NCBI GenBank assembly: GCA_964441595.1
Contig: CAYTXM010000002.1
Span: forward strand, 1-37,183
Direction of reading: 5' to 3'
Source of the DNA: DAOVIY01 sp964441595
GTDB taxonomy: Bacteria > Patescibacteriota > Minisyncoccia > UBA6257
DNA: 37,183 nt
The translations under genes and the position numbers were made by a program. The notes under the pieces were generated by a model. The model worked only from the letters and a program-made list of their open reading frames with translations, was not told the origin of the DNA and did no database searches. Shown one piece after another: positions 8,194 to 15,586 of the stretch (within the stretch, counting starts at the first letter, position 1; every line of letters begins with the position of its first letter).

Positions 8194-8215
8194 ATTCTTC
8201 GCTTTCGCTCAGAAT
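8194..8215. repeat. Short hairpin repeat, copy A
   Basis: ATTCT and AGAAT arms enclose the core TCGCTTTCGCTC. It lies 18 nt past the ftsZ stop, in the ftsZ-nrdD spacer. The same core with different but still complementary arms occurs after ftsA (9555-9576) and after smc (27307-27325). Confidence 0.6.
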
Positions 8216-8233
8216 AACAAAATTATTATTTAA

Positions 8234-9502
8234 TTATTTTGATTCTTCTTCGTCGTCTTTTTTGTTTTTTCTTCGGAGAAAAGATGGAATTTCAAATTCT
8301 TTTGCTTCTTTATCTTTTTCTTTCTCTTCTTTTTCTTCGTCGTTCACAGGAATTTTTATTTCTAATGGCAAAACGCGACTAGTTTCTCTAAATTCTTCTC
8401 CAAAACCTCCAGCTACAACCGTGACTTTCATTTCTCCTTTTCTAAGATCACTATCAAAACTGGCGCCGAAAACCACTTGCGCGTCTTTTGCTATGGATTC
8501 AGTAATAATCCGGGCTGCGTCATGAATTTCTACTAATGACATATCTCTCCCACCAGCGACATTAAACAAAACTCGTCTCGCTCCGTCTATGGCAATATCC
8601 AATAAAGGCGAGGAAATAGCTAATTGGGCAGCTTGCTTTGCCCGTTCCGGACCTTTTGATTTTCCTATTCCCAATAAAGTGCTCCCCGCTTCAGTTAAAA
8701 TCGTTCTTAAATTCGCAAAATCTAGATTGATTAAACCAGGATAAGCAATTAAATTAACCATACCTTCCACTCCTTGTTTTAAAACATCGTCAACCTTGAT
8801 AAAAGCATCAAGAATTGGCGTTTTTTCATCAATAATATTAAAAATTCTATCATTAGGAATTGTTACTAAAGCATCCACTTCATTGAAAAGTTTACTCCAT
8901 CCATCTTCAGCAATTTCTAATCTTCTTTCCCCCTCAAAAACAAATGGTCTTGTTACTACAGCTATGACCAAAGCTCCTGATTGTTTTGCCAAATTTGCAA
9001 CAATAGGCGAAGCGCCAGTACCAGTTCCTCCTCCCAAACCGCATGTAAGAAAAACCATATCAGCGCCTTGAACCACTTGATTTATTTCCTCAATATTTTC
9101 CTCTGCAGCTTCTCTTCCTCTTGTTGGGTCCATTCCTGCTCCTAATCCGCGGCAAACATCCTTTCCAATCTGTAATTTAATATCTGCCTTTGTGTTGTGT
9201 AAACCCTGAATATCAGTATTAATGGTAATAAATTCCACTTTATCAACTTTTTTCTCTTTCATCCTTGTTACTACATTTCCACCTGCTCCTCCTACACCAA
9301 TGATTTTTACACTAATATTTTTAGTTAAAAAATTCTTTTTCTCTTCTTTTTTCTTTGCTCTTTTCTTTTTCGGCTTAATCCCTTGCTTTGGTTTATGAAC
9401 CAACTTTTGTTTTGGTTTTTGCTTTAGTTTTTGTCTTGGTCCTTTCTTTAATAATTTCTTAGATAGCTTTCTATTTTGTTTTTTTGTTTTTTGTTTTTTC
9501 AT
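8234..9502 (-). CDS. ftsZ: Cell division protein FtsZ with basic N-terminal extension
   Basis: A 422-residue tubulin-like GTPase that forms the division ring. From the ATG at 9500-9502 the first ~62 residues are a lysine- and glutamine-rich tail (KQKTKKQNRK, KPKQ units). The core starts at SVKIIGVGGAGGN and has the signature GLGGGTGTGASP. The T7 loop reads NLDFANLRTIL: Asp261 is kept, but position 264, Asp in typical FtsZ (E. coli D212) and needed for GTP hydrolysis, is Asn (codon AAT, 8711-8713). An acidic linker (EEKEEKEKDKEAKE) leads to the conserved tail EFEIPSFLRRK, which binds FtsA in the family. An in-frame ATG 12 codons upstream (9538) is possible but gives a hydrophobic start unlike the family. 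Confidence 0.95.
   Translation of the reverse strand: MKKQKTKKQNRKLSKKLLKKGPRQKLKQKPKQKLVHKPKQGIKPKKKRAKKKEEKKNFLTKNISVKIIGVGGAGGNVVTRMKEKKVDKVEFITINTDIQGLHNTKADIKLQIGKDVCRGLGAGMDPTRGREAAEENIEEINQVVQGADMVFLTCGLGGGTGTGASPIVANLAKQSGALVIAVVTRPFVFEGERRLEIAEDGWSKLFNEVDALVTIPNDRIFNIIDEKTPILDAFIKVDDVLKQGVEGMVNLIAYPGLINLDFANLRTILTEAGSTLLGIGKSKGPERAKQAAQLAISSPLLDIAIDGARRVLFNVAGGRDMSLVEIHDAARIITESIAKDAQVVFGASFDSDLRKGEMKVTVVAGGFGEEFRETSRVLPLEIKIPVNDEEKEEKEKDKEAKEFEIPSFLRRKNKKDDEEESK
9473..9502. repeat. T6-7G microsatellite inside the ftsZ start
   Basis: On the plus strand TTTTGT units with runs of four to seven T repeat four times (A6-7C on the coding strand). They encode the MKKQKTKKQN start of FtsZ. 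A near-identical run lies at the end of hisS (11553-11580). Confidence 0.7.
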
Positions 9503-9554
9503 AAAATTAAATAATAATGGCAGAGAAATAGAAGACAAGGAAGGTGTTGTTGAG

Positions 9555-9576
9555 ATCCTTCGCTATTGCTCAGGAT
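9555..9576. repeat. Short hairpin repeat, copy B
   Basis: ATCCT and AGGAT arms around the core TCGCTATTGCTC, 18 nt past the ftsA stop. Relative to copy A both arms change (T to C and A to G) and keep pairing, so the stem is conserved rather than the sequence. Confidence 0.6.
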
Positions 9577-9593
9577 GACAGCTATGCTGTCAT
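9575..9593. repeat. Perfect 8-bp hairpin after ftsA
   Basis: ATGACAGC, loop TAT, GCTGTCAT: a perfect inverted repeat one base after the ftsA stop, abutting hairpin repeat copy B. On the minus strand it lacks a T-tract, so it may be an mRNA-stability or attenuation hairpin between ftsA and ftsZ rather than a full terminator. Confidence 0.6.
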
Positions 9594-9594
9594 T

Positions 9595-10797
9595 TTAAAG
9601 TTTTAAAAAATCTTTAATCCTTTTAATAACCTTGTTCTCTACAGGAAAGGAACCATTTTCTTCTTGAAATTTCAAATTCAGTAATCCCAACACAGGAAGA
9701 AAAGATAAATCAGGATTTTCTCTGTACCATTCAATGTCTGGATTAGCCAATCTTACAGGGAGATTGAATTTTTCTTTTGCTAACTCAACAATAAACGGCA
9801 TGTTGGCCCCACCACCATAAAGAACAACGCCGCCAGGAAGTTTTCCAAAGCGATCGATTTCTTTTAATCTTTTTATTACTAAATCAAAAATTTCCGATAA
9901 ACGAGCTTCAATAATTTCCGCTAAAAATCTTTTACTCACTTTTTCACTAGATTCAGTTTCTTCCAGATAAACATTCAGGTCTATATTCTCATTCTTACCT
10001 ATTTTCTTTTTCATTGCCACGCCTTCGTTTACTTTTATTTTTTCAGCAATATCAACATAAGTTTTTAGACCTACTGCAATATCATTTGTAATATTATCTC
10101 CTCCCATGGGAAATACCTGTAAATCTAAAATTTCATCATTTTCATAAATACAAGCGCTAGTAGTTCCAGCGCCTAAGTCTAAAGCTATTGCTCCTAAATC
10201 TTTATCCTGATCAGTAAGAACAATTTCCGCTCCCGCAAATGGTAAAATAATTTTTGAATCAAGTCTTAAACCAATTATTTCTCCTAAACGATTAATATAG
10301 CTAATATTAGGACTAAAAGCGTCAATTAAAAGGCATTCTGTCTCAATTTTTAATCCTTTCATCCCTACTGGATCTCTTACTTTTGCCACTCCGTCAACAA
10401 TATAACTTCTAGAAACAGTTTGAATTAATGTCCTATTAGATGGAAGAGCAAAAGCTTGAGCAGCTTTATCTGCCCTTTCCTTGTCTTCATTAGTAATTTC
10501 CTGATCTGGCCGCGAAACTACGGACACTCCTTTAGAGAGACTGGTTTTTATATTAGGGCCTCCTATACCTATAATAGATTCTTTAAAATGAACATTTTTT
10601 AACATTCCTTCAATTTCTGCTATCAAATTATCTAATTCTTCGGCTATTCCTTCTATGTCCACAATTTCTCCTTTTTTAATACCGCGGGATTTTCTATGAG
10701 CAGGCAAAACAACACTCCAATTGCCAGAGTCTTCTTTTCCAACTAAAGCTTTAATATTAGAAGTGCCTAAATCTATTGCTAAAATATGAGAACGCAT
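9595..10797 (-). CDS. ftsA: Cell division protein FtsA
   Basis: A 400-residue actin-fold ATPase that anchors FtsZ filaments to the membrane. Phosphate 1 motif ILAIDLGTSNIKALVG is at the start. The SHS2 (1C) domain lies about residues 85-165. Phosphate 2 is ALDLGAGTTSACIY, and VVLYGGGANMPFI is the adenosine motif. The C-terminus ends in a basic amphipathic helix (NKVIKRIKDFLKL), the membrane-targeting element of FtsA. It stands immediately upstream of ftsZ, the usual order, with hairpins in the spacer that could set the FtsA:FtsZ ratio. The gene starts 48 nt after ybeY. Confidence 0.96.
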   Translation of the reverse strand: MRSHILAIDLGTSNIKALVGKEDSGNWSVVLPAHRKSRGIKKGEIVDIEGIAEELDNLIAEIEGMLKNVHFKESIIGIGGPNIKTSLSKGVSVVSRPDQEITNEDKERADKAAQAFALPSNRTLIQTVSRSYIVDGVAKVRDPVGMKGLKIETECLLIDAFSPNISYINRLGEIIGLRLDSKIILPFAGAEIVLTDQDKDLGAIALDLGAGTTSACIYENDEILDLQVFPMGGDNITNDIAVGLKTYVDIAEKIKVNEGVAMKKKIGKNENIDLNVYLEETESSEKVSKRFLAEIIEARLSEIFDLVIKRLKEIDRFGKLPGGVVLYGGGANMPFIVELAKEKFNLPVRLANPDIEWYRENPDLSFLPVLGLLNLKFQEENGSFPVENKVIKRIKDFLKL

Positions 10798-10845
10798 ATT
10801 TGTTGTTTGCCAATTATTAATTATTCGTTAATTGCTCGTAAAATT

Positions 10846-11301
10846 TTATTTTTGAGTAAAGTGAGAAAACAAAATTCTGGGAACCAGAGTGAGCAAAATT
10901 TTATTTTCTAAATGTTCCATTTTTAACCTATCTTTCTTTTTATCATGAGTATATCCATAAAGATGCAATAAGCTATGAATTACTAATTTCTGATAAAAAG
11001 AATCAAGGGATAGATTAAATCTTTTAACTTGTTTTTTTATTTCTTCAGGACAAAGAAAAATATCCCCAAGCATTTCCTCGTCAAAAGAGAAAGAAAGAAC
11101 AGTAGTCTCTTTATTTTTTCCTCGCCAATAATTATTTAATCGGCGAATACTTTGAGAATCAACAAAAATTAAGGATAGAGCTATCTTTCTTCTTTCTTTT
11201 AAAACAATCAAGGATTTCTCAATAATGCCGCAAAAGAATCTTTTAGAAGGAATATTTTGCTTATCTAAATTATATATTAAAACTTCAGGTTTGAAAACCA
11301 T
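10846..11301 (-). CDS. ybeY: Endoribonuclease YbeY (rRNA maturation)
   Basis: 151 residues of the YbeY/UPF0054 family, a zinc-dependent RNase involved in 16S rRNA 3'-end maturation and 70S quality control. The zinc motif is LVIHSLLHLYGYTHD, with the three histidines of the family H-x3-H-x5-H pattern. LSLIFVDSQSIRRLNNYWRGK and TTVLSFSFDE are the other conserved blocks. Between rpsU (9 nt upstream) and ftsA (downstream) it sits among translation genes, as often seen. Confidence 0.93.
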   Translation of the reverse strand: MVFKPEVLIYNLDKQNIPSKRFFCGIIEKSLIVLKERRKIALSLIFVDSQSIRRLNNYWRGKNKETTVLSFSFDEEMLGDIFLCPEEIKKQVKRFNLSLDSFYQKLVIHSLLHLYGYTHDKKKDRLKMEHLENKILLTLVPRILFSHFTQK

Positions 11302-11310
11302 TGTTTTATA

Positions 11311-11526
11311 TTAAAGAATCCCCTTTTTTCTTTTAATAGCTACTTCTTTAAGAACTTTTATTTTATGAAGAGCTGATAATTTTTCACTTCTTTTAGTCGG
11401 CTTGGAATGATAATACTTCCTTTTTCGGGCCTCCAAAAGCACACCGCTTCTTTTTATAACTTTAAACGCTCGGCCGAGAAATGAATTCAGATTTTCTCCT
11501 TGCCTCCTTTTTACTGTAATAGGCAT
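11311..11526 (-). CDS. rpsU: 30S ribosomal protein S21
   Basis: 71 residues, strongly basic. It has the S21 layout: MPITVKRRQGENLNSFLGRA, then FKVIKRSGVLLEARKRKYYHSKPTKR (family GVL-E-R-R-x-Y/F-x-KP). S21 helps 30S subunits in initiation near the anti-Shine-Dalgarno region. Its presence is of note beside the scarcity of Shine-Dalgarno sequences here. It lies 14 nt after hisS and 9 nt before ybeY. Confidence 0.93.
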   Translation of the reverse strand: MPITVKRRQGENLNSFLGRAFKVIKRSGVLLEARKRKYYHSKPTKRSEKLSALHKIKVLKEVAIKRKKGIL

Positions 11527-11540
11527 ATCTTAAATAATTT

Positions 11541-12857
11541 TTAATTTTTAATTTTTTTGTTTTTTGTTTTTTGTTTTTTAAGTCGCTTCTTAACTTCACT
11601 GGTTATTTTTTCCAAAGGGATTAATTCTTGAAGGCCTGAATCCATATCTTTCAAAATTATCATACCATTTAAAACCTCTTCCTGTCCAAGTATTAGAACA
11701 TAATCCACATTCAATTTATTGGCAGCTGTTAATTGGGCTCTTAAACTTTCTTTTCCTAAACTTTCTCCAAGAAAAATATTTTCTTTGCGAAATTGCTCCA
11801 AAAGCTTAAAAGATTTCCTCTTTGCAGCATCCCCGATTTGCACCAAAAACACTTTTGGTTTTGATACAACTAGTTCTTTGCCTTTTTTTATTAATTCGTT
11901 CATTAATCTCTCGACGCCAAAAGCAACACCAACAGCAGGCCTATGCGCTCCGCCTAAAGATTCTACCAACTTATCATATCTTCCGCCACCAGCTAAGGCA
12001 ATGCTTTTTGTTTCGCTGCTAAGAGAAAATTCAAAAACAGTTCTTGTGTAATAATCCAATCCTCGAACTAAAGTTTTGTCCAGTGTATAAGAAATGCCTA
12101 AATAATCTAATAATTCTAAAAGGTCTTTAAAATGGTTATGACATTCTTGGCAAAGATAATCCAAAGAAGTTGGAGCGCCATTTTTTATAGATAAGCATTT
12201 CTCATTTTTACAATCTAAGACTCTCAAAGGATTTTCTTTTATGCGTCTGCGGCAATCAGAACAAATTTGTTCGATATGTTGCTTATAATATTTTTTTAAT
12301 TCTTTTATATAAACATGTCGGCATTCAGAGCAACCAATACTATTAAGAGACAAACAAATATCCTTTTGTTTAAATCCCAAACTTTCCAAAAAAACTTTTG
12401 AGGCAATAATTATTTCTGCATCAACAGCTGGAGAACTCTCCCCAATTATTTCCGCTCCTAATTGATAAAACTGGCGGTAACGACCAGATTGCGGCTTTTC
12501 ATGACGAAAGAAAGGACCAAAATAATAAAGCTTAACTGGCTGAGGTAAATTAGACATACCTTTTTCTATATATGCTCTTACTACTGAAGCTGTTCCTTCT
12601 GGACGAAGAGTCAATAATTCCTTATTTTCTTTGTTTTTCAGAATATACATCTCCTTATCTATAATATCTGTCTTTTCCCCTATTCCTTTAATAAATAGCC
12701 CTGCCTTTTCTAATATAGGGGTCTCTATTCTTTGAAAATTATAAAACCCAAAAACCTTTTTAGCATTAGATAAAATATAATCGTAATAAAGCCAATCTCT
12801 TGCTGAAATATCTTTCATTCCACGGAGCGTCTGAAAAGATTTTTTCTTATAAACCAT
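11541..12857 (-). CDS. hisS: Histidyl-tRNA synthetase
   Basis: A 438-residue class II synthetase. Motif 2 is YFGPFFRHEKPQSGRYRQFYQ, the histidine-specific region is LVRGLDYYTRTVFEF, and motif 3 lies in GGRYDKLVESLGG...AVGVAFGVERL. A C-terminal anticodon-binding domain follows (about residues 335-425). The insert has paired cysteines (CSECR, CSDC, CKNEKC, CQEC), a cysteine-rich insertion known in several bacterial HisRS. The C-terminal tail KKQKTKNKKIKN is encoded by an A6C-type microsatellite. The start overlaps lepB by 11 nt. Confidence 0.96.
   Translation of the reverse strand: MVYKKKSFQTLRGMKDISARDWLYYDYILSNAKKVFGFYNFQRIETPILEKAGLFIKGIGEKTDIIDKEMYILKNKENKELLTLRPEGTASVVRAYIEKGMSNLPQPVKLYYFGPFFRHEKPQSGRYRQFYQLGAEIIGESSPAVDAEIIIASKVFLESLGFKQKDICLSLNSIGCSECRHVYIKELKKYYKQHIEQICSDCRRRIKENPLRVLDCKNEKCLSIKNGAPTSLDYLCQECHNHFKDLLELLDYLGISYTLDKTLVRGLDYYTRTVFEFSLSSETKSIALAGGGRYDKLVESLGGAHRPAVGVAFGVERLMNELIKKGKELVVSKPKVFLVQIGDAAKRKSFKLLEQFRKENIFLGESLGKESLRAQLTAANKLNVDYVLILGQEEVLNGMIILKDMDSGLQELIPLEKITSEVKKRLKKQKTKNKKIKN
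11553..11580. repeat. T6G microsatellite inside the hisS 3' end
   Basis: Repeats of TTTTTTG on the plus strand encode the lysine-rich last residues of HisRS. The adjoining TTTTTAA repeats continue through the stop into the spacer before rpsU. Same unit type as at the ftsZ start. Confidence 0.65.
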
Positions 12858-13407
12858 AAGCCATTATTCTTTGTGAAGGCCAAAGCCGAAGCCAAACCCG
12901 ACCAACTATTAATTCTTTATCTAATGGCCCCCAATTACGTGAATCATAAGAAGCTAAACGATTATCGCCTAAAACAAAAAGTTCGTTTTCTCCAAGAGTT
13001 AATTGAATATTACCAGAGGTGTTTGAGGTTTCAGGCAAAAAGTTTTCTTCCAAAGAAATCTGAGTACCAGAAGTATCAAGCACAGCTATATTACTATCTT
13101 CTATCATTATTGTTTCTGAAGGCAACCCTATAACCCTTTTAATATAATATTGATTCGGATGATTAGGGGCTTTAAAAACTATAACTTCATATCTTGCTGG
13201 TTGACGAAAACGATAAGACAATTCATCGATAATAAGGTAATCTTGAGTGTAGAAATTTGGCTCCATACTGCTACCATGAACTATAAAAGGTTGAATTAAA
13301 AAATATCTTATAGGAGCGACTATAAGAATAGCGATAAAAATCATTTCTATATTTTCTCGAACAATTTTCTTCCACATATTGATAAAAACTCTTGCTGATA
13401 ATACCAT
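12847..13407 (-). CDS. lepB: Type I signal peptidase
   Basis: A 186-residue S26 peptidase that removes signal peptides from exported proteins. One N-terminal membrane anchor (about residues 21-38) precedes the catalytic domain, which lies outside the membrane. Catalytic Ser47 is in HGSSMEPN and Lys90 in YYIKRVIGLP; the box-E motif is LGDNRLASYDSRNWG. It is shorter than the E. coli enzyme (one rather than two anchors), as in many Gram-positive-type LepB. It heads the long minus-strand cluster, overlapping hisS by 11 nt and diverging from the LCP gene. Confidence 0.94.
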   Translation of the reverse strand: MVLSARVFINMWKKIVRENIEMIFIAILIVAPIRYFLIQPFIVHGSSMEPNFYTQDYLIIDELSYRFRQPARYEVIVFKAPNHPNQYYIKRVIGLPSETIMIEDSNIAVLDTSGTQISLEENFLPETSNTSGNIQLTLGENELFVLGDNRLASYDSRNWGPLDKELIVGRVWLRLWPSQRIMAYGL

Positions 13408-13409
13408 AA

Positions 13410-13438
13410 TTGAACCATCAAAGCAAATATGTTAGATT
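13410..13438 (+). promoter_or_regulatory. Promoter of the LCP-pth pair
   Basis: TTGAAC (13410-13415), 17 nt, TAGATT (13433-13438). Eight bases separate the -10 from the ATG at 13447, again predicting a leaderless transcript and arguing against the in-frame ATG at 13429. Confidence 0.45.
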
Positions 13439-13463
13439 ATAGAAGCATGGTATTAATTAACAA
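13436..13463 (-). promoter_or_regulatory. Promoter of the lepB cluster
   Basis: Minus strand: TTGTTA (13458-13463), 16 nt, perfect TATAAT (13436-13441). The predicted start is about 20 nt before the lepB ATG. Its -10 overlaps that of the divergent LCP promoter, so the two should compete for polymerase. Confidence 0.45.
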
Positions 13464-14457
13464 AAAAATTATTACATTTGGATTAATTATTGGCGGAATT
13501 ATATTTCTGTTCTTTTTATTTTATGGATTAAACGATTCAAAAAAATACTCCTTTTCTTATAACAATGATTTAAATACATCCTCAAAAGAAAATTTTCAAA
13601 AAGCAGAAAATTCACCAATTAATATCCTGTTTTTAGGAATCGTAGGGGAAGGATCTCGAGGCGCTTTTCTTACTGATACTATTTTTGTCACCAGTATTCT
13701 TCCTTCAAAAAAACAAATTTCGATGATTTCCATGCCACGGGACCTATGGGTAAAAATTCCAAACGGTTCTACTGGGGTTAAAATTAATTCTCTTTATGAA
13801 TTAGAAAATAAAGGAAAGAGATTCTCAGAAGCAACTTCTTATGGATTAATAAAAGAAAAAGTAGAAAATATCACAGGATTACCTATGGACTATATTGTTA
13901 TTCTTGATTTAAAAGGGTTTGAAAAATTAATTGATGCTTTAGGAGGAATAGATATTTGGCTAGAAAAAGATATAATAGATCCAAGCTTGGTAAACCCTCA
14001 TAACCCTTCGGAAATTTTTCACCTTTCTGCTGGCTGGCGCCATTTAGATGGAGCGTTAATCATAAAATTTATCCGAACACGTTATGCCCCTAACGGAGAT
14101 TTCTATAGAATTGAACATCAACAACAAATAATTGCCGCGTTAAAAGATAAACTTACTAAATTAGCCGATGTTTGGAATTTGATTAGTTGGTTAAAAATTT
14201 GGCAATCTTTAAACGGACATGTTATTACTAATCTGGATTTTAATATCATATGGCAGATATTTCCTATCGTAAGAAATATATCATCCAGTGAAATCAAATA
14301 TCTTAGCATAACAAACAAACCGCCTGATGAATTGTTAATCACCTCTTCTATATATAACGATTGGGCAAAAAAAAATATATATATTCTAATACCAAAAAAA
14401 GGATTTGAAAATTATGAAGAAATAACTAATTATATTAAAGAGAAAATCTATGAATAA
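13447..14457 (+). CDS. LytR-CpsA-Psr (LCP) family protein
   Basis: 336 residues from the ATG at 13447. An N-terminal membrane helix (KIITFGLIIGGIIFLFFLF) anchors an extracellular LCP domain that begins NILFLGIVGEG. It continues with TDTIFVTSILPSKKQISMISMPRDLWVKIP (LCP core, with the conserved Arg-Asp), then KINSLYELE, the FEKLIDALGGIDI block and GWRHLDGALIIKFIRTRYAPNGDFYRIEHQQQII. LCP enzymes transfer polyprenyl-phosphate-linked glycopolymers to the cell wall; UppS in this window makes the polyprenyl carrier. An ATG six codons upstream exists, but the promoter would then overlap the coding region. It overlaps pth by 8 nt. Confidence 0.9.
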   Translation: MVLINKKIITFGLIIGGIIFLFFLFYGLNDSKKYSFSYNNDLNTSSKENFQKAENSPINILFLGIVGEGSRGAFLTDTIFVTSILPSKKQISMISMPRDLWVKIPNGSTGVKINSLYELENKGKRFSEATSYGLIKEKVENITGLPMDYIVILDLKGFEKLIDALGGIDIWLEKDIIDPSLVNPHNPSEIFHLSAGWRHLDGALIIKFIRTRYAPNGDFYRIEHQQQIIAALKDKLTKLADVWNLISWLKIWQSLNGHVITNLDFNIIWQIFPIVRNISSSEIKYLSITNKPPDELLITSSIYNDWAKKNIYILIPKKGFENYEEITNYIKEKIYE

Positions 14458-14995
14458 AAATTATCTTCTTATTGGCTTAGGAAATCCTGATAAAAAATAC
14501 GAAAAAAACCGACATAATATCGGCTCTGATTTTGTTATGTTTTTAGAAAAAGAGTGGCGAGGTTCTGGCTGGGAAAAAAACAAAAAGCGCTTTGCTGAAA
14601 TAAGTTATGTTGATTTAAAAAATAAAAGAATTATCTTGGCAAAACCATTGGTATTTATGAATAATTCGGGAAAGAGTATACTCCAGCTTAAAAAATTCTA
14701 TAATGTACCGCTAAAAAATATATTTGTTGCGCAAGATGACGCTGATATAAGTCTGGGGAATTTTAAAATAAGCTATAATCGTGGCTCAGCAGGACACAAT
14801 GGCATTAAATCTATTATTAATTACCTCAAATCAAAAGCTTTTTATAGAATACGAATAGGCATTAGGCCTTTTTCCAAAAAAAGAGAAAAAGCTGATAAAT
14901 TGGTCCTCAAAAATTTTACTCTGCAAGAAAATAAAATTTTAGAAGAGCTTTTTCCAATTATATTGGAAAAGATAAATGACACAATAGAAAACTAA
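14450..14995 (+). CDS. pth: Peptidyl-tRNA hydrolase
   Basis: 181 residues; cleaves peptidyl-tRNA released from stalled ribosomes and recycles tRNA. Signature residues are visible: LLIGLGNPDKKYEKNRHNIG (Asn12 and catalytic His22), KPLVFMNNSGKS, the Asp in VAQDDADISLG, and the GSAGHNGIKSII substrate-binding loop. The start overlaps the LCP gene by 8 nt. The last 57 bases overlap, tail to tail, the membrane protein gene on the other strand, a large convergent overlap. Confidence 0.95.
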   Translation: MNKNYLLIGLGNPDKKYEKNRHNIGSDFVMFLEKEWRGSGWEKNKKRFAEISYVDLKNKRIILAKPLVFMNNSGKSILQLKKFYNVPLKNIFVAQDDADISLGNFKISYNRGSAGHNGIKSIINYLKSKAFYRIRIGIRPFSKKREKADKLVLKNFTLQENKILEELFPIILEKINDTIEN

Positions 14996-15586
14996 AATAC
15001 TAAGTATTCCTAGCGCTAAAGTACTCATGGAAAGATAGCTTAGAAGCAGAAAAAATTCTAAATTGACGAGAATCAAAACCAAAAATGATAGTAGAAAATC
15101 TGATTGTAAAGTCCCGGTAGAAAAAAAATAAAAATAAGAAAAACCTATCAATCCTAAAGTGTAAACTAAAAATCCAATCCAAAAAGGATAATTAAGAAAA
15201 AAATAAAGGCCGTAAGAAATAATTATCCAAAACGAAAAAAGATAATAAAATAAAATTTCCTGCCAATACTTTTCTTTAGGCAACGGAACAAACAGTTTCT
15301 TCCAAAAAAGACCTAAAAATATTAAAATAAAACCAATTACCCAAAGAGGTTTTACAAAAAAAACTAAAATATTGGCTTCAAGAGAGACTAAAAAAAGAAA
15401 TATAAAATTAAACCAGGAAAGACCTAAAAATGTTTTCCATAAGAAAATTAATAGAAAACAAATAAAAAAAGCTTGAAAAAAAGGCAAGGAAAAAAGAGTG
15501 CTGCCAATCAGACAAATACTGTAAACCAAAAAAAAGAGAAACTTTCTAATCCCGATTAAAGAAAAAAAATCTTTTAACTTTTGCAT
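14939..15586 (-). CDS. Polytopic membrane protein of unknown function
   Basis: 215 residues, almost all hydrophobic, rich in Phe, Leu and Ile. About seven membrane segments can be drawn: near residues 13-35, 37-53, 58-75, 80-93, 107-130, 133-152 and 162-208 (two segments). No catalytic motif or family signature is recognised; short charged loops such as LPKEKYWQE are the only polar stretches. Its ATG overlaps the clpB 3' end by 13 nt, so it is probably translated by coupling to clpB. The 3' end overlaps pth convergently by 57 nt. The codon pattern resembles its neighbours, so it is likely a real gene, but I cannot assign a role. Confidence 0.72.
   Translation of the reverse strand: MQKLKDFFSLIGIRKFLFFLVYSICLIGSTLFSLPFFQAFFICFLLIFLWKTFLGLSWFNFIFLFLVSLEANILVFFVKPLWVIGFILIFLGLFWKKLFVPLPKEKYWQEILFYYLFSFWIIISYGLYFFLNYPFWIGFLVYTLGLIGFSYFYFFSTGTLQSDFLLSFLVLILVNLEFFLLLSYLSMSTLALGILSILVFYCVIYLFQYNWKKLF

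Noticed and set aside
8262..9071. Two plus-strand frames antisense to ftsZ.
   Set aside because: Serine-rich shadows of the ftsZ coding strand with no independent start signals.
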